This document shows, in pieces, positions 8,993 through 17,176 of a DNA stretch of 64,000 nt. This DNA is from CAVRQM01 sp963723455. Lineage in GTDB: Bacteria; Pseudomonadota; Alphaproteobacteria; Acetobacterales; Acetobacteraceae. The notes under the pieces were generated by a model that made no database searches, had not been told where the DNA came from, and saw only the letters and a program-made list of their open reading frames with translations. The stretch covers positions 1,054,001 to 1,118,000 of the forward strand of contig CAVRQM010000001.1 in NCBI GenBank assembly GCA_963723455.1. The letters are read 5' to 3'. The position numbers and the translations under genes are program-made. The first letter of the stretch is position 1, and each line of letters opens with the position of its first letter.

Positions 8993-11728
8993 TCAGGCCG
9001 CCGGCGCGCCCGCCAACGCCGCGTGGTCCAGGCATTGCCGCAGGCTGTGCAGCAGCGGCTCCTGCTCGAACTTGCCGATATAATCGGTGAAGCCGGCAGC
9101 TCGGCCGATCTCGATGTCGCGCGGCCCGACGCGGCCGGACAGCGCGATCACCGGCAGGCCGGCCCAGGCGCCCCCGGCGCGCAGCGAGCGCACGAAGGTC
9201 AGTCCGTCCATGTCCGGCATCTCGATGTCCGAGATGATCGCCTCGAACATCGCCCCGCCATCGCGCAGCCGCAGCGCCTGCACCGCGCCGGAGGCCGCGG
9301 TCACCGCATAGCCGGCCGCGGCCAGCACCGGCAGCAGCAGCTGGCGGAAGAAGCTGCTGTCCTCGACCACCAGCACCCGCGGCGCGCGCTGCGCCTCGGC
9401 CCGGGCCTGCATGAACCAGTCGCGATACACCGATGTCAGCCAGTGGCGGGTGTCCAGCACGCACGCCGCCTGGCCGGCCACGACCGCGGTGCCCAGGGCG
9501 CCGGGCGCCTGGCCGCCGAGTTCGACGTGCAGCCGCTCCTCGACCACATCGACGATCTCGTCCACCACCAGCCCGACGCAGCGCTCGCGCGCGCCCGCGA
9601 CCGATGGCGGCGCGCCGTCGCTGAACACCAGCACCGGCTGGCGCGGGCGCTGCCAGTCCAGGCTGCCGGACAGCGCCACCAGCGGCATCAATGCGCCGCG
9701 GTACTGCGTCACCGCCGCATAGGAGCCGCCGCCCGCATGCCGCTCCAGGCGCTCGCGCGGAATCTCCTCCAGCCGGGCGACCAAGCCCAGCGGCACCACC
9801 ATCAGCGCCGATCCGGCGCGGAACAGCAGCATTGCCAGCCGGTCGTCGCTGCGCGCCGCCGACGACTCCTCCAGCGCGCTCGGCGGTCCCGCCGCCACCC
9901 CGCGGCGATGGTCGTGCGGGGCCGCGTCGGCCCCGGGGTTCGCGCTGACCCCGGCGGCGCGGGCGATGCCGACCGGGTCCAGGATCATGATCACCGAACC
10001 GTCGCCCAGGATGGTGTTGCCGCTGAACATCGTGATGTGGCGCAGGATCGGAGCGACCGGCTTGACCACGATCTCCTCGGTGTCGAACACCCGGTCCACG
10101 ATGATGCCCAGGCTGGCCGCGCCCACCTGCGCGACCACGACATGCCGGGCCGCGGCCGGCGCGGACGCATCCGCGGCAGGTGCTGCGGCCGGCTCCAGGC
10201 GCAGCAGGGATTCCAGCGCCACCAGCGGCAGCAGCCGCTCGCGCAGCCGCAGCACCGGAGTGCCGCGCAGATCCTCGATCACGCTGCGCTCATCGCGCGC
10301 GCCGCCGCCGTCCGCCTGACCCGCGGCCGCGTGGCTGCCGGCATGGACCAGCTCCACCACGCTCAGTTGCGGGATGGCGAAACGCTGGCCGGCGGCCTCG
10401 ACGATCAGCGCCGAGACGATCGCCAGGGTCAGCGGGATCTTGATGGTGAAGGTGCTGCCCTGGCCGGGCACGCTCTTCAGATCGACGGTGCCGCCGATCT
10501 TCTCGATGTTGGTCTTCACCACGTCCATGCCGACGCCGCGGCCGCTGACCGCCGTCACCGCGGCGGCGGTCGAGAAGCCGGGGTGGAACACGAAGCGGTG
10601 CAGCTGCGCGTCGGCCATCACGTCCAGCTCCGACTGGCTGGCCAGTCCCTGCGCCAGCGCCTTGGCGCGGATGCGCGCGGTGTCCAGGCCGCGGCCGTCG
10701 TCGGCGATCTCGATGACGATGTGGCCGCCCTCGTGAAAGGCGGTCAACGTGATGCGGCCGGTCTCCGGCTTGCCGGCGGCGCGCCGGGTCGCCGCGTCCT
10801 CCAGCCCGTGATCGCCGCTGTTGCGCACCATGTGCGTCAGCGGGTCGCGGATCAGCTCCAGCACCTGGCGGTCGAGTTCGGTCTCCGCCCCGGTCATCAC
10901 CAGGTCGATGCGCTTGCCCAGATCGTGCGCCAGGTCGCGCACCAGCCGCGGCAGCTTGTTCCAGGCCGCGCCCACCGGCTGCATGCGGGTCTTCATCACG
11001 CCTTCCTGCAGGTCCGAGGTGATCTGCGACAGGCGCTGCAGCGGCGTGGTGAACACCCCGCCGGCGCCGCCGTCGCGCGGACCATCGGCCCGCGCCTCCT
11101 GCGTGCGGGCCAGCTGCATCAGCTGATTGCGGGTCAGCACCAGCTCGCTGACCAGGGTCATCAGGTTTTCCAGCACATCCACCGCCACGCGGATGGTCTG
11201 CGCGGCGGCAACCGGCTCCGGCGCGGCCTCGGCCAATGGCGCATCGGCAACCGGCACATCGGCATGCGGCACATCGGCATGCGGCACGCCGGCGGGCAGG
11301 ATCACGGCGGCGCGCGGCCCGACGCCGCCCGCCGGCCCGTCCGGCGCGGCACGTCCCTCGGCCATCGCCGCCAGCGCCGCCACGACGGCATCATCGCTGC
11401 CCGGCGGCTCGGCGCCGCTGGCCGCGAGGCCGGCCATGATCAGCTTGATGCGGTCCAGTGCGGCCAGCACGGCGCTGACCAGATCCGAACTGGCCGCCAG
11501 CGTGCCCTCCCGCACCCGGCCCAGCACGTCCTCCGCGGCGTGCGCCACCCGCTGCAGCCGCGGCAGGCCAAGAAAGCCGCACGTGCCCTTGATCGTGTGC
11601 ATCAGCCGGAACACCAGCGCCAGGGTCGGCGCGTGGTCGGGCGTCCGCTCCAGCTGCACCAGCGCCACGTCCAGCTCGGCGATGCCCTCGCCGGTTTCGG
11701 TCAGGAACTCGCCGATCAGATCGTCCAT
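8993..11728 (-). CDS. cheA: Hybrid chemotaxis kinase CheA with extra CheW-like and receiver domains
   Basis: The central chemotaxis histidine kinase, 911 residues. In order: an HPt domain with the phosphorylated His44 in RLMHTIKGTCGFL; a low-complexity linker; the dimerisation helices and ATPase core (HMVRNSGDHGLEDA, IADDGRGLD, VSGRGVGMDVVKTNIEKIGG); a regulatory CheW-like P5 domain; a second CheW-like segment (AMLLFRAGSALMVVPLGL onward); and a C-terminal receiver (about 785-905) with VVEDSSF, phosphoacceptor in ISDIEMPDMDG and lysine in DYIGKFEQ. Attached receivers are known in FrzE-type and some alphaproteobacterial CheA proteins and probably act as phosphate sinks or internal switches. A clear GGAGG precedes the ATG. 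No stand-alone cheY lies beside it. Confidence 0.95.
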   Translation of the reverse strand: MDDLIGEFLTETGEGIAELDVALVQLERTPDHAPTLALVFRLMHTIKGTCGFLGLPRLQRVAHAAEDVLGRVREGTLAASSDLVSAVLAALDRIKLIMAGLAASGAEPPGSDDAVVAALAAMAEGRAAPDGPAGGVGPRAAVILPAGVPHADVPHADVPVADAPLAEAAPEPVAAAQTIRVAVDVLENLMTLVSELVLTRNQLMQLARTQEARADGPRDGGAGGVFTTPLQRLSQITSDLQEGVMKTRMQPVGAAWNKLPRLVRDLAHDLGKRIDLVMTGAETELDRQVLELIRDPLTHMVRNSGDHGLEDAATRRAAGKPETGRITLTAFHEGGHIVIEIADDGRGLDTARIRAKALAQGLASQSELDVMADAQLHRFVFHPGFSTAAAVTAVSGRGVGMDVVKTNIEKIGGTVDLKSVPGQGSTFTIKIPLTLAIVSALIVEAAGQRFAIPQLSVVELVHAGSHAAAGQADGGGARDERSVIEDLRGTPVLRLRERLLPLVALESLLRLEPAAAPAADASAPAAARHVVVAQVGAASLGIIVDRVFDTEEIVVKPVAPILRHITMFSGNTILGDGSVIMILDPVGIARAAGVSANPGADAAPHDHRRGVAAGPPSALEESSAARSDDRLAMLLFRAGSALMVVPLGLVARLEEIPRERLERHAGGGSYAAVTQYRGALMPLVALSGSLDWQRPRQPVLVFSDGAPPSVAGARERCVGLVVDEIVDVVEERLHVELGGQAPGALGTAVVAGQAACVLDTRHWLTSVYRDWFMQARAEAQRAPRVLVVEDSSFFRQLLLPVLAAAGYAVTAASGAVQALRLRDGGAMFEAIISDIEMPDMDGLTFVRSLRAGGAWAGLPVIALSGRVGPRDIEIGRAAGFTDYIGKFEQEPLLHSLRQCLDHAALAGAPAA

Positions 11729-11789
11729 CGATACCTCCGCTGCGGGCAGACTAGGCCGCGGGTCGGTACGAACGGTTAAAGGCCGGCGG

Positions 11790-12479
11790 CTATCGGCGGC
11801 CGGGCGGCGTCGGGACCGCCGATGCCACGGTCAGGCTTGCGGCGTCGCTGCCGTGCGACAGACTCAGCGCCATGCCGCAGCCCGCCGCCAGCCGCGCCAG
11901 CAGCACGGCAGGCAGGCTGCGCGGGCCAGGCTGTGCGACCGGGCCAGGCTGTGCGACCGGGCCAGGCTGTGCGACCGGGCCAGGCTCGGCGACCGGGCCG
12001 GCCAGCGCCGCGGGCCACGCGGCGCGGCGGCCGGCGATCGACAGCGTGAACCCGGCGGCGGGCCCCGGCAGGCCGGCCAGGGACAGCGCGCCGCCGAGCG
12101 GCAGCGCCTCGGCCCCCAGCAGCAGCGCGCCCAGCGCCAGCCGCGCCACATCCGGCGGCAACACGCCCGCGCCGAGGCCGGACACGTCCAGCCGCAGCCG
12201 CGCCGCGCCGGGCAGGCCGGCGGCGAGCGCGGCCAGCGAGGCCGCGTCATGCGCCTCCCCCGCCGGTCCCCAGGCCGCGCGCAACAGGCGCAGCCGTGCC
12301 GCCAGTTCGCGCGCCGCGTCGCGCGCCAGGTCCAGCGCCTCGGATGCCTCGGCGGCGTCGTCCACCGCCATGTCCAGCGCGCCGACCAGCGTCCCGCACA
12401 GCCCCGCGAGATCGTGGCAGAGCCGCGTGGCCAGGGTTTCGGCCAGCACCGCGTCCTGCGCCGGCGCCGCGTCGTCCAT
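11790..12479 (-). CDS. ChpT-like histidine phosphotransferase
   Basis: A 229-residue protein resembling ChpT, the phosphotransferase that passes phosphoryl groups from the CckA kinase to CtrA and CpdR in Alphaproteobacteria. The N-terminal dimerisation helix contains the likely phospho-His22 in LATRLCHDLAGLCGTLVGAL, followed by the second helix ending RLRLLRAAWGPAGEA, and then a degenerate Bergerat-like domain without ATP-binding boxes. ATG at 12479 follows an AAGGAG ribosome-binding site. It is the first gene of the che operon, 61 bp before cheA, which suggests it serves chemotaxis/motility here. It contains a repeat-encoded Pro/Gly/Ala/Gln insertion. A che-dedicated paralogue rather than the cell-cycle ChpT is equally possible. 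Confidence 0.72.
   Translation of the reverse strand: MDDAAPAQDAVLAETLATRLCHDLAGLCGTLVGALDMAVDDAAEASEALDLARDAARELAARLRLLRAAWGPAGEAHDAASLAALAAGLPGAARLRLDVSGLGAGVLPPDVARLALGALLLGAEALPLGGALSLAGLPGPAAGFTLSIAGRRAAWPAALAGPVAEPGPVAQPGPVAQPGPVAQPGPRSLPAVLLARLAAGCGMALSLSHGSDAASLTVASAVPTPPGRR
11923..11994. repeat. 18-bp tandem repeat inside the chpT-like gene
   Basis: Four head-to-tail copies of GGGCCAGGCTGTGCGACC; the last copy has a few changes. Because 18 is a multiple of three, the repeat adds six residues per copy (PVAQPG on the minus strand) without breaking the frame. It lies between two strands of the C-terminal domain, so it probably forms a flexible surface loop and may vary in copy number between strains. 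Confidence 0.9.
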
Positions 12480-12573
12480 CGCCTGTCTCCTTCTTGCCGG
12501 CCGCATCGAACTCTGGAACGAGTCGAGGCCCCCGTGCGCTTGCATGCGGACCAGATGTTGACCGGAGGCTAAC

Positions 12574-12774
12574 GTAGCCGCGCGCGCCACCCATCCCGCG
12601 ACCTCGCATCTGGAGCCGGGCCAGCGCGTCCGCCTGCCGGCGCGGCCTGACTGGGGCGACGGGCAGGTGCAGTCGGTTGTCGGCGCCCGGGTCACCGTCA
12701 ATTTCGAGAACGTCGGCAAGATCCTGGTCAACGCCGAAGCCGCCACGCTCGAGACCATCGACGAGCGGCCTTGA
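12574..12774 (+). CDS. DUF3553 small protein with a non-standard start codon
   Basis: The plus-strand frame ending at 12,774 encodes LEPGQRVRLPARPDWGDGQ and VTVNFENVGKILVN, the beta-rich core of the DUF3553 family, small alphaproteobacterial proteins of unknown function. The frame has no ATG, GTG or TTG after its upstream stop at 12,559-12,561. A strong GGAGG at 12,564-12,568 points to a start near 12,574, where the codon is GTA; one base change would make it GTG and give a normal 66-residue protein. A CTG at 12,610 is the alternative start. It runs 22 bp ahead of moaA and is divergent from the chpT-like gene. The family call is confident; the start is not. Confidence 0.6.
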   Translation, partial: VAARATHPATSHLEPGQRVRLPARPDWGDGQVQSVVGARVTVNFENVGKILVNAEAATLETIDERP

Positions 12775-12796
12775 ACCACGCCGCAAGCTGCGCGAC

Positions 12797-13864
12797 ATGA
12801 TCGTCATGCTCGATCACATATTGCCAGACGCACCGCCGGCGGCGGCCTCCGCGCCGGTGATCGACCCGTTCGGCCGTCCCATCACCTACCTGCGCGTCTC
12901 CGTCACCGACCGCTGCGACCTGCGCTGCGTCTATTGCATGGCGGAGGACATGACGTTCCTGCCGCGCGCCGAGCTGCTCAGCCTGGAGGAGCTGGAGCGG
13001 GTCTGCGCCGCGTTCATCCGGCTGGGGACGGAGAAGATCCGCATCACCGGCGGCGAGCCGCTGACCCGGCGCGGGGTGCTGTCGCTGTTCCAGGCGCTCG
13101 GCCGCCGGCTGGGGCCGGCCGACGGCGCGGTCGGCGGCGGCCTGCGCGAGCTGACGGTCACCACCAACGGCACGCAGCTGGCGCGCGATGCTGCGGCGCT
13201 GGCCGCCGCCGGGGTGCGCCGGGTCAATGTCAGCCTGGACACGCTGCGCCCCGAGACCTTCGCCAGCATCACCCGCTGGGGGCGTATCGGGCGCACGCTG
13301 GAGGGCATCGAGGCGGCCAGGACGGCCGGGCTGGCGGTCAAGCTGAACGCGGTGGCGCTGCGCGGCGTCAACGAGGACGAGTTCGACGCCATGCTGGAGT
13401 TCTGCGGAGAGCGCGGGCTGGACCTCTGCCTGATCGAGACGATGCCGCTGGGCGACGTGGGCGCGGATCGCAGCGACCAGTACCTGCCGCTGTCGCTGGT
13501 GCGCGCCCGGCTGCGCCGGCGCTGGACGCTGGTCGAGAGCGACTACCGCACCGGCGGACCCGCGCGCTACTACACCGTGGCCGAGACCGGGCGGCGGCTG
13601 GGCTTCATCACCCCGCTGACGCATAATTTCTGCGAGGGCTGCAACCGCGTGCGCCTGACCTGCACCGGCACGCTGTTTCTGTGCCTGGGCCAGGACGACG
13701 CGGCGGATCTGCGGGCGGTGCTGCGCGGCGGCGCCAGCGATGCCGACCTGGATCAGGCGATCCGGGACGCCATCGCGCGCAAGCCGCGCGGGCATGATTT
13801 CGTCATCGACCGGCGGCATAGCCAGCCGGCGGTGACGCGGCACATGAGCGTCACCGGCGGCTAG
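12797..13864 (+). CDS. moaA: GTP 3',8-cyclase (molybdenum cofactor synthesis)
   Basis: MoaA is a radical-SAM enzyme that, with MoaC, converts GTP to cyclic pyranopterin monophosphate, the first step of molybdopterin synthesis. In the 355-residue protein the N-terminal 4Fe-4S/SAM motif is TDRCDLRCVYCMAE (C40, C44, C47); the C-terminal cluster that binds GTP is THNFCEGCNRVRLTCTG with a following cysteine in LFLCLG. The chain ends in the conserved Gly-Gly (SVTGG) needed for activity. ATG at 12,797 is chosen over upstream read-through; another ATG lies nine bases on. Other moa genes are absent here. The product also serves tungsten enzymes, which is notable given tupBA in this window. Confidence 0.96.
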   Translation: MIVMLDHILPDAPPAAASAPVIDPFGRPITYLRVSVTDRCDLRCVYCMAEDMTFLPRAELLSLEELERVCAAFIRLGTEKIRITGGEPLTRRGVLSLFQALGRRLGPADGAVGGGLRELTVTTNGTQLARDAAALAAAGVRRVNVSLDTLRPETFASITRWGRIGRTLEGIEAARTAGLAVKLNAVALRGVNEDEFDAMLEFCGERGLDLCLIETMPLGDVGADRSDQYLPLSLVRARLRRRWTLVESDYRTGGPARYYTVAETGRRLGFITPLTHNFCEGCNRVRLTCTGTLFLCLGQDDAADLRAVLRGGASDADLDQAIRDAIARKPRGHDFVIDRRHSQPAVTRHMSVTGG

Positions 13865-13894
13865 GCTTGGATCCGCCGCCTCAGGGTTCAGGGA

Positions 13895-14050
13895 TCAGGG
13901 CTGCGGCTGCACCACAACCGTCCCGGTGGACGGCGTCGGCTGCAGCACCACCGGGGCCGGGCGCGCCGGGGCCGGCGTTTCGACCACGCAGCCGCAGAGC
14001 GGCAGCAGCAGCGCGGCGGCGATGGCGGCGAGCGTCGTTGTCCTGGTCAT
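13895..14050 (-). CDS. Tiny proline-rich lipoprotein
   Basis: A 51-residue product with a lipoprotein signal peptide (MTRTTTLAAIAAALLLPLCG followed by the lipidated Cys21). The mature part is only about 30 residues, rich in Pro, Val and Thr. No family is recognised. It would be anchored to a membrane by its N-terminal lipid. It converges on moaA with a 30-bp gap and lies downstream of the methyltransferase gene on the same strand. The lipobox LCGC makes a real gene likely despite its size. Confidence 0.6.
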   Translation of the reverse strand: MTRTTTLAAIAAALLLPLCGCVVETPAPARPAPVVLQPTPSTGTVVVQPQP

Positions 14051-14084
14051 TCCGTGTCCCTCCGATCGGTCTGCTTGCGAGCCA

Positions 14085-14978
14085 TTACGCGCCATCATCG
14101 CGAAGGTTGCGCGGCCGGTCCGGTTCGCCGCCGAGCGCCTGCGCCAGCGAGTGCCGCGCGCTGCCCGGCGCCAGCGGGCGAGGCTGCGACGCGGCCGGCG
14201 CCCAGCCGGTCAGCATCGCCAGGCGCAGCGGCGCGGCCACCATGCCATCCGCATCGGCCGGCAGCGCCGCGAGCGCTGCGGGGAACAGCGCGCGCGGCGG
14301 GATGCGGCGATCGCGCAGCGCCACGGCGTTGGCTTCGCCGGCATGGCGCAGGTCGCGCAGCAGCGCCAGCGGATCGGAGTACAGCAGCCGCAGCTCGTCC
14401 AGGTCGGCCACCGGCAGCGCATAGCCGGCGCGCTGCAGCAGGCCGGCGCAGTCCTGCAGCGTCGGAAACGGCGAGACGCGCGGCGAGGCGCCGCCGCGCA
14501 GCGCCGTCTCGGCCGCGGTGAAGGCGGTGCGCAATTCGGCCAGCGTGCCCAGCACCGGCAGGCTGGCCAGCAGCAGCCCGTCCGGGCGTAGCGCCTGGCG
14601 CAGCTGGATCAGGCAGCCGGGCAGGTCATCGACCCAATGCAGCGACAGGCTGGCCACGATCAGGTCGAAGCTGCCGGGCGCGAACGGCAGCCACGCCTCG
14701 TCGGCCGCCACCGCCGCGCCGCCGGCCCGCCGGGCCATGCGCGGCGACAGATCGCAGGACACGACGGCGATGCCGCGCGCCAGCAGGCGGGGCGCGACCG
14801 CGCCGCGGCCGCCCAGATCGAGCGCCTGGGTGAAGCGCCGCGTGGTGTCGTCCAGCCGGTCGAGCAGGCGCGCGGCCGCTTCCTCCAGCACCGGGGCGAC
14901 GCGCTGCACAGTGGCCGCGGCGCGGTCGCGATGGCGGCGGACCGCGCCGCGGTCGAAGACGTGCATCGGGGCGCTCAT
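14085..14978 (-). CDS. SAM-dependent methyltransferase, BioC/NDUFAF5-like
   Basis: A 297-residue class I methyltransferase. The SAM-binding region is ALDLGGRGAVAPRLLARG (degenerate first motif GGRG) with DLSPRMA and the acidic FDLIVASLSLHWVDDLPG segment typical of the BioC/NDUFAF5 branch. In Alphaproteobacteria this family is commonly found divergent from comF and grxC, exactly as here, and is thought to relate to the mitochondrial complex I hydroxylase/assembly factor NDUFAF5; the bacterial substrate is unknown. It is divergent from comF with a 56-bp spacer. Confidence 0.8.
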   Translation of the reverse strand: MSAPMHVFDRGAVRRHRDRAAATVQRVAPVLEEAAARLLDRLDDTTRRFTQALDLGGRGAVAPRLLARGIAVVSCDLSPRMARRAGGAAVAADEAWLPFAPGSFDLIVASLSLHWVDDLPGCLIQLRQALRPDGLLLASLPVLGTLAELRTAFTAAETALRGGASPRVSPFPTLQDCAGLLQRAGYALPVADLDELRLLYSDPLALLRDLRHAGEANAVALRDRRIPPRALFPAALAALPADADGMVAAPLRLAMLTGWAPAASQPRPLAPGSARHSLAQALGGEPDRPRNLRDDGA

Positions 14979-15034
14979 CGCGCCAAGCTACACCCGGCAC
15001 GCCAAACCAGGCGGGGCAAAAAGGGGGAAGCAGC

Positions 15035-15805
15035 GTGGCGGATCGTCTGGCGGCGGCGTCGGATCTGGTGCGGGGTCTCGGCGGCTTTGCGCTGGATCTG
15101 CTGTTGCCGCCGCAATGCCTGACCTGCGACCAGCCGGTGGGCGTCGCCGGCCAGCTCTGCGCCGCCTGCTTCCGGCAGACCAGCTTCATCACCGCCCCGT
15201 TCTGCCGGCAATGCGCCACGCCAGCCGCCCATGCCGGACAGCTGTCGCCGGACGGGCTGTGCGCCGACTGCCTGGCGTCGCCGCCGCCCTGGCGGCAGGC
15301 GCGCGCGGCGCTGCGCTATGACGAGCAGACGCGGCGGCTGGTGCTGCCGCTGAAACATGCCGACCGGCTGGAGCTGGCGCGCCCGCTGGCGCGGATGATG
15401 GCGCGCGCCGGCGCGGACCTGCTGCGCGACGCCGACATGCTGGCGCCGGTGCCGCTGCACCGGCTGCGGCTGCTGTCGCGGCGCTACAATCAGGCCGCCC
15501 TGCTGGCCCTGGCGCTGGCGCGGCTGTCCGGCCGCCCGGCGTTGCCCGACGCCCTGCGCCGCACCCGTGCGACGGCGTCGCTGGGCCATCTCGGCCGCTT
15601 CGAGCGGCAGGCGGCGGTGCAGGGCGCGTTCGCGGTGCGCCCCGGCCGGCGCGCGGCGCTGGCGGGCCGGCGGGTGCTGCTGATCGACGACGTGATGACC
15701 AGCGGGGCCACCGCCGCCGCCTGCGCCCGCGCCCTGCTGGACGCCGGCGCGGCATCGGTGGATCTGCTGCTGGCCGCCCGGGTGCCCGACCGGCGCGACG
15801 GCTGA
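15035..15805 (+). CDS. comF: ComF-family phosphoribosyltransferase-like protein
   Basis: A 256-residue ComF/GntX-type protein, linked to DNA uptake or DNA processing in other bacteria. The N-terminal part carries paired cysteines suited to zinc binding (CLTCDQ, CAACF, CRQC, CADC), then VPLHRLRLLSRRYNQA, and a C-terminal phosphoribosyltransferase motif RVLLIDDVMTSGATAAACARAL. Translation starts at GTG 15,035 after a GGGGG-rich ribosome-binding site. It leads the conserved comF-grxC-DUF1178 gene run. Its role in this organism is inferred only from the family. Confidence 0.9.
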   Translation: MADRLAAASDLVRGLGGFALDLLLPPQCLTCDQPVGVAGQLCAACFRQTSFITAPFCRQCATPAAHAGQLSPDGLCADCLASPPPWRQARAALRYDEQTRRLVLPLKHADRLELARPLARMMARAGADLLRDADMLAPVPLHRLRLLSRRYNQAALLALALARLSGRPALPDALRRTRATASLGHLGRFERQAAVQGAFAVRPGRRAALAGRRVLLIDDVMTSGATAAACARALLDAGAASVDLLLAARVPDRRDG

Positions 15806-15866
15806 GCCTCTTGCGGCGCGCGCCCTGGCGTCAAACCTGAGAGGCTCGCCGAGGAGTTTCCCGCGC

Positions 15867-16127
15867 ATGGCCGACATCGAGATCTACACGCAGCCCTGGT
15901 GCCCGTACTGCGCCCGCGCGAAGAACCTGCTGCAGCGCAAGGGCGCCGCCTTCCGCGAGATCGAGGCCCCGTCCGGCAGCGCCGCGCGCGCCGAATCACA
16001 GCGCCGGTCCGGCGGGCGGACCAGCGTGCCGCAGGTGTTCATCGACGGCCGGCATATCGGCGGGTCCGACGACCTGGCCGCGCTCGACCGCGCCGGCAAG
16101 CTGGACACGCTGCTCGCGCCGGCGTGA
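15867..16127 (+). CDS. grxC: Glutaredoxin 3
   Basis: An 86-residue monothiol/dithiol disulfide reductase reduced by glutathione. The active site is WCPYC (C12, C15), followed by the cis-proline TSVPQVFIDG and the glutathione-contacting GGSDDLAALD, all typical of GrxC. Length fits the family. It is the second gene of the comF cluster, 61 bp after comF, with GAGG upstream of the ATG. Confidence 0.97.
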   Translation: MADIEIYTQPWCPYCARAKNLLQRKGAAFREIEAPSGSAARAESQRRSGGRTSVPQVFIDGRHIGGSDDLAALDRAGKLDTLLAPA

Positions 16128-16197
16128 GCCGCCGCCTTGCCGGGTCCGCCCGCCCCTGCCATGTCTGGACGATGACCGGTTCGGCCTGGGACTCCCG

Positions 16198-16719
16198 ATG
16201 ATCCACTACCAGCTGCGCTGCGGCGCCGCGCATGAGTTCGACGCCTGGTTCCGCGACAGCGCCGCCTATGAGGAGCAGGCGAGGCGCGGCCTGCTGGAGT
16301 GCCCGCATTGCGGCGAGCGCCAGGTCGCGCGCGCGCTGATGGCGCCGGCGTTGCCGCGCAAGGGCGGCCCGGCGGCGCGGCGGCCGGCCGCCGCGCTGGC
16401 CGACACGGGGACAGACGCGGTGGCCGACGCGGATCCCGCGCCCGCTACCCCAACGCCATCGCCGGCGGCGGTCGCGACCCGACCGGGCCGGATGTTGCCG
16501 GACCACGTCCGCGCCGCCCTCCAGAGGTTGCGCGGCGAGGTGGAGCGGCGCTGCGAATACGTCGGCGACCGCTTCGCCGACGAGGCAAGGCGCATCCATG
16601 ACGGCGACAGCCGGCATCGCGGCATCTATGGCGAGGCCAGCCCCGAGCAGGCCGAGGCGCTCGCCGAGGACGGCATCGAGGTGACGCAGATCCCGTGGCT
16701 GAAGCGGGCCGACGCATGA
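16198..16719 (+). CDS. DUF1178 family protein
   Basis: A 173-residue protein with the family's N-terminal zinc-ribbon-like start MIHYQLRCGAAHEFDAWF and LLECPHCGER, a variable Ala/Pro-rich middle (about 60-95), and the conserved end including RGIYGEASPEQAEALAEDGI and a terminal PWLKRADA. The family is nearly restricted to Alphaproteobacteria and commonly follows grxC; its function is unknown. The stop overlaps the next start as ATGA. Confidence 0.92.
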   Translation: MIHYQLRCGAAHEFDAWFRDSAAYEEQARRGLLECPHCGERQVARALMAPALPRKGGPAARRPAAALADTGTDAVADADPAPATPTPSPAAVATRPGRMLPDHVRAALQRLRGEVERRCEYVGDRFADEARRIHDGDSRHRGIYGEASPEQAEALAEDGIEVTQIPWLKRADA

Positions 16720-17168
16720 GGCGCGGAGTGCTGGTCGCCGCCCTGCTGCTGCTCGCCGCCACGGCCCCGGCCTGGTCGCAGCCCGCCGCCACTCCGGTCG
16801 GCGTGTGGCGCACCTTTTCGGACAAGACCGGGCTTGAAAGCGGGCTGGTGCAGATCTGGCAGCAGGACGGCATGCTGTACGGACGCATCACCGCGATCCT
16901 GGATCCGGCCAAGCGCGACGCCGTCTGCCGCGATTGCACCGACGACCGCCGCGGCCAGAAGGTGATGGGCATGCAGATCATCCGCGGCCTGAGGCCGGAC
17001 GGCGCGCGCTGGGACGGCGGCGAGATCCTCGACCCGGAGACCGGCTCGACCTATCGCTGCAGCCTACGCCTGGAGGACGGCGGACAGCGGATGGCGGTGC
17101 GCGGGTTCATCGGCATCTCCCTGTTCGGCCGCTCGCAGACCTGGATCCGCGCCGCCGCCGGCGGATAG
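16716..17168 (+). CDS. DUF2147 secreted protein
   Basis: A 150-residue exported protein. It begins with a Sec signal peptide (MRRGVLVAALLLLAATAPAWSQP, cleavage near AWS-QP) and continues as GVWRTFSDKTGLESGLVQIW, LYGRITAILDP, GMQIIRGL and GEILDPETGSTYRCSLRL, the standard DUF2147 core, a small beta-barrel-like periplasmic domain of unknown function. The ATG at 16,716 overlaps the DUF1178 stop, so coupling is likely. Confidence 0.9.
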   Translation: MRRGVLVAALLLLAATAPAWSQPAATPVGVWRTFSDKTGLESGLVQIWQQDGMLYGRITAILDPAKRDAVCRDCTDDRRGQKVMGMQIIRGLRPDGARWDGGEILDPETGSTYRCSLRLEDGGQRMAVRGFIGISLFGRSQTWIRAAAGG

Positions 17169-17176
17169 GCGTCCGC

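Noticed and set aside
11923..11994. The tandem repeat as a CRISPR-like array
   Set aside because: Copies are directly adjacent without spacers and translate in frame.
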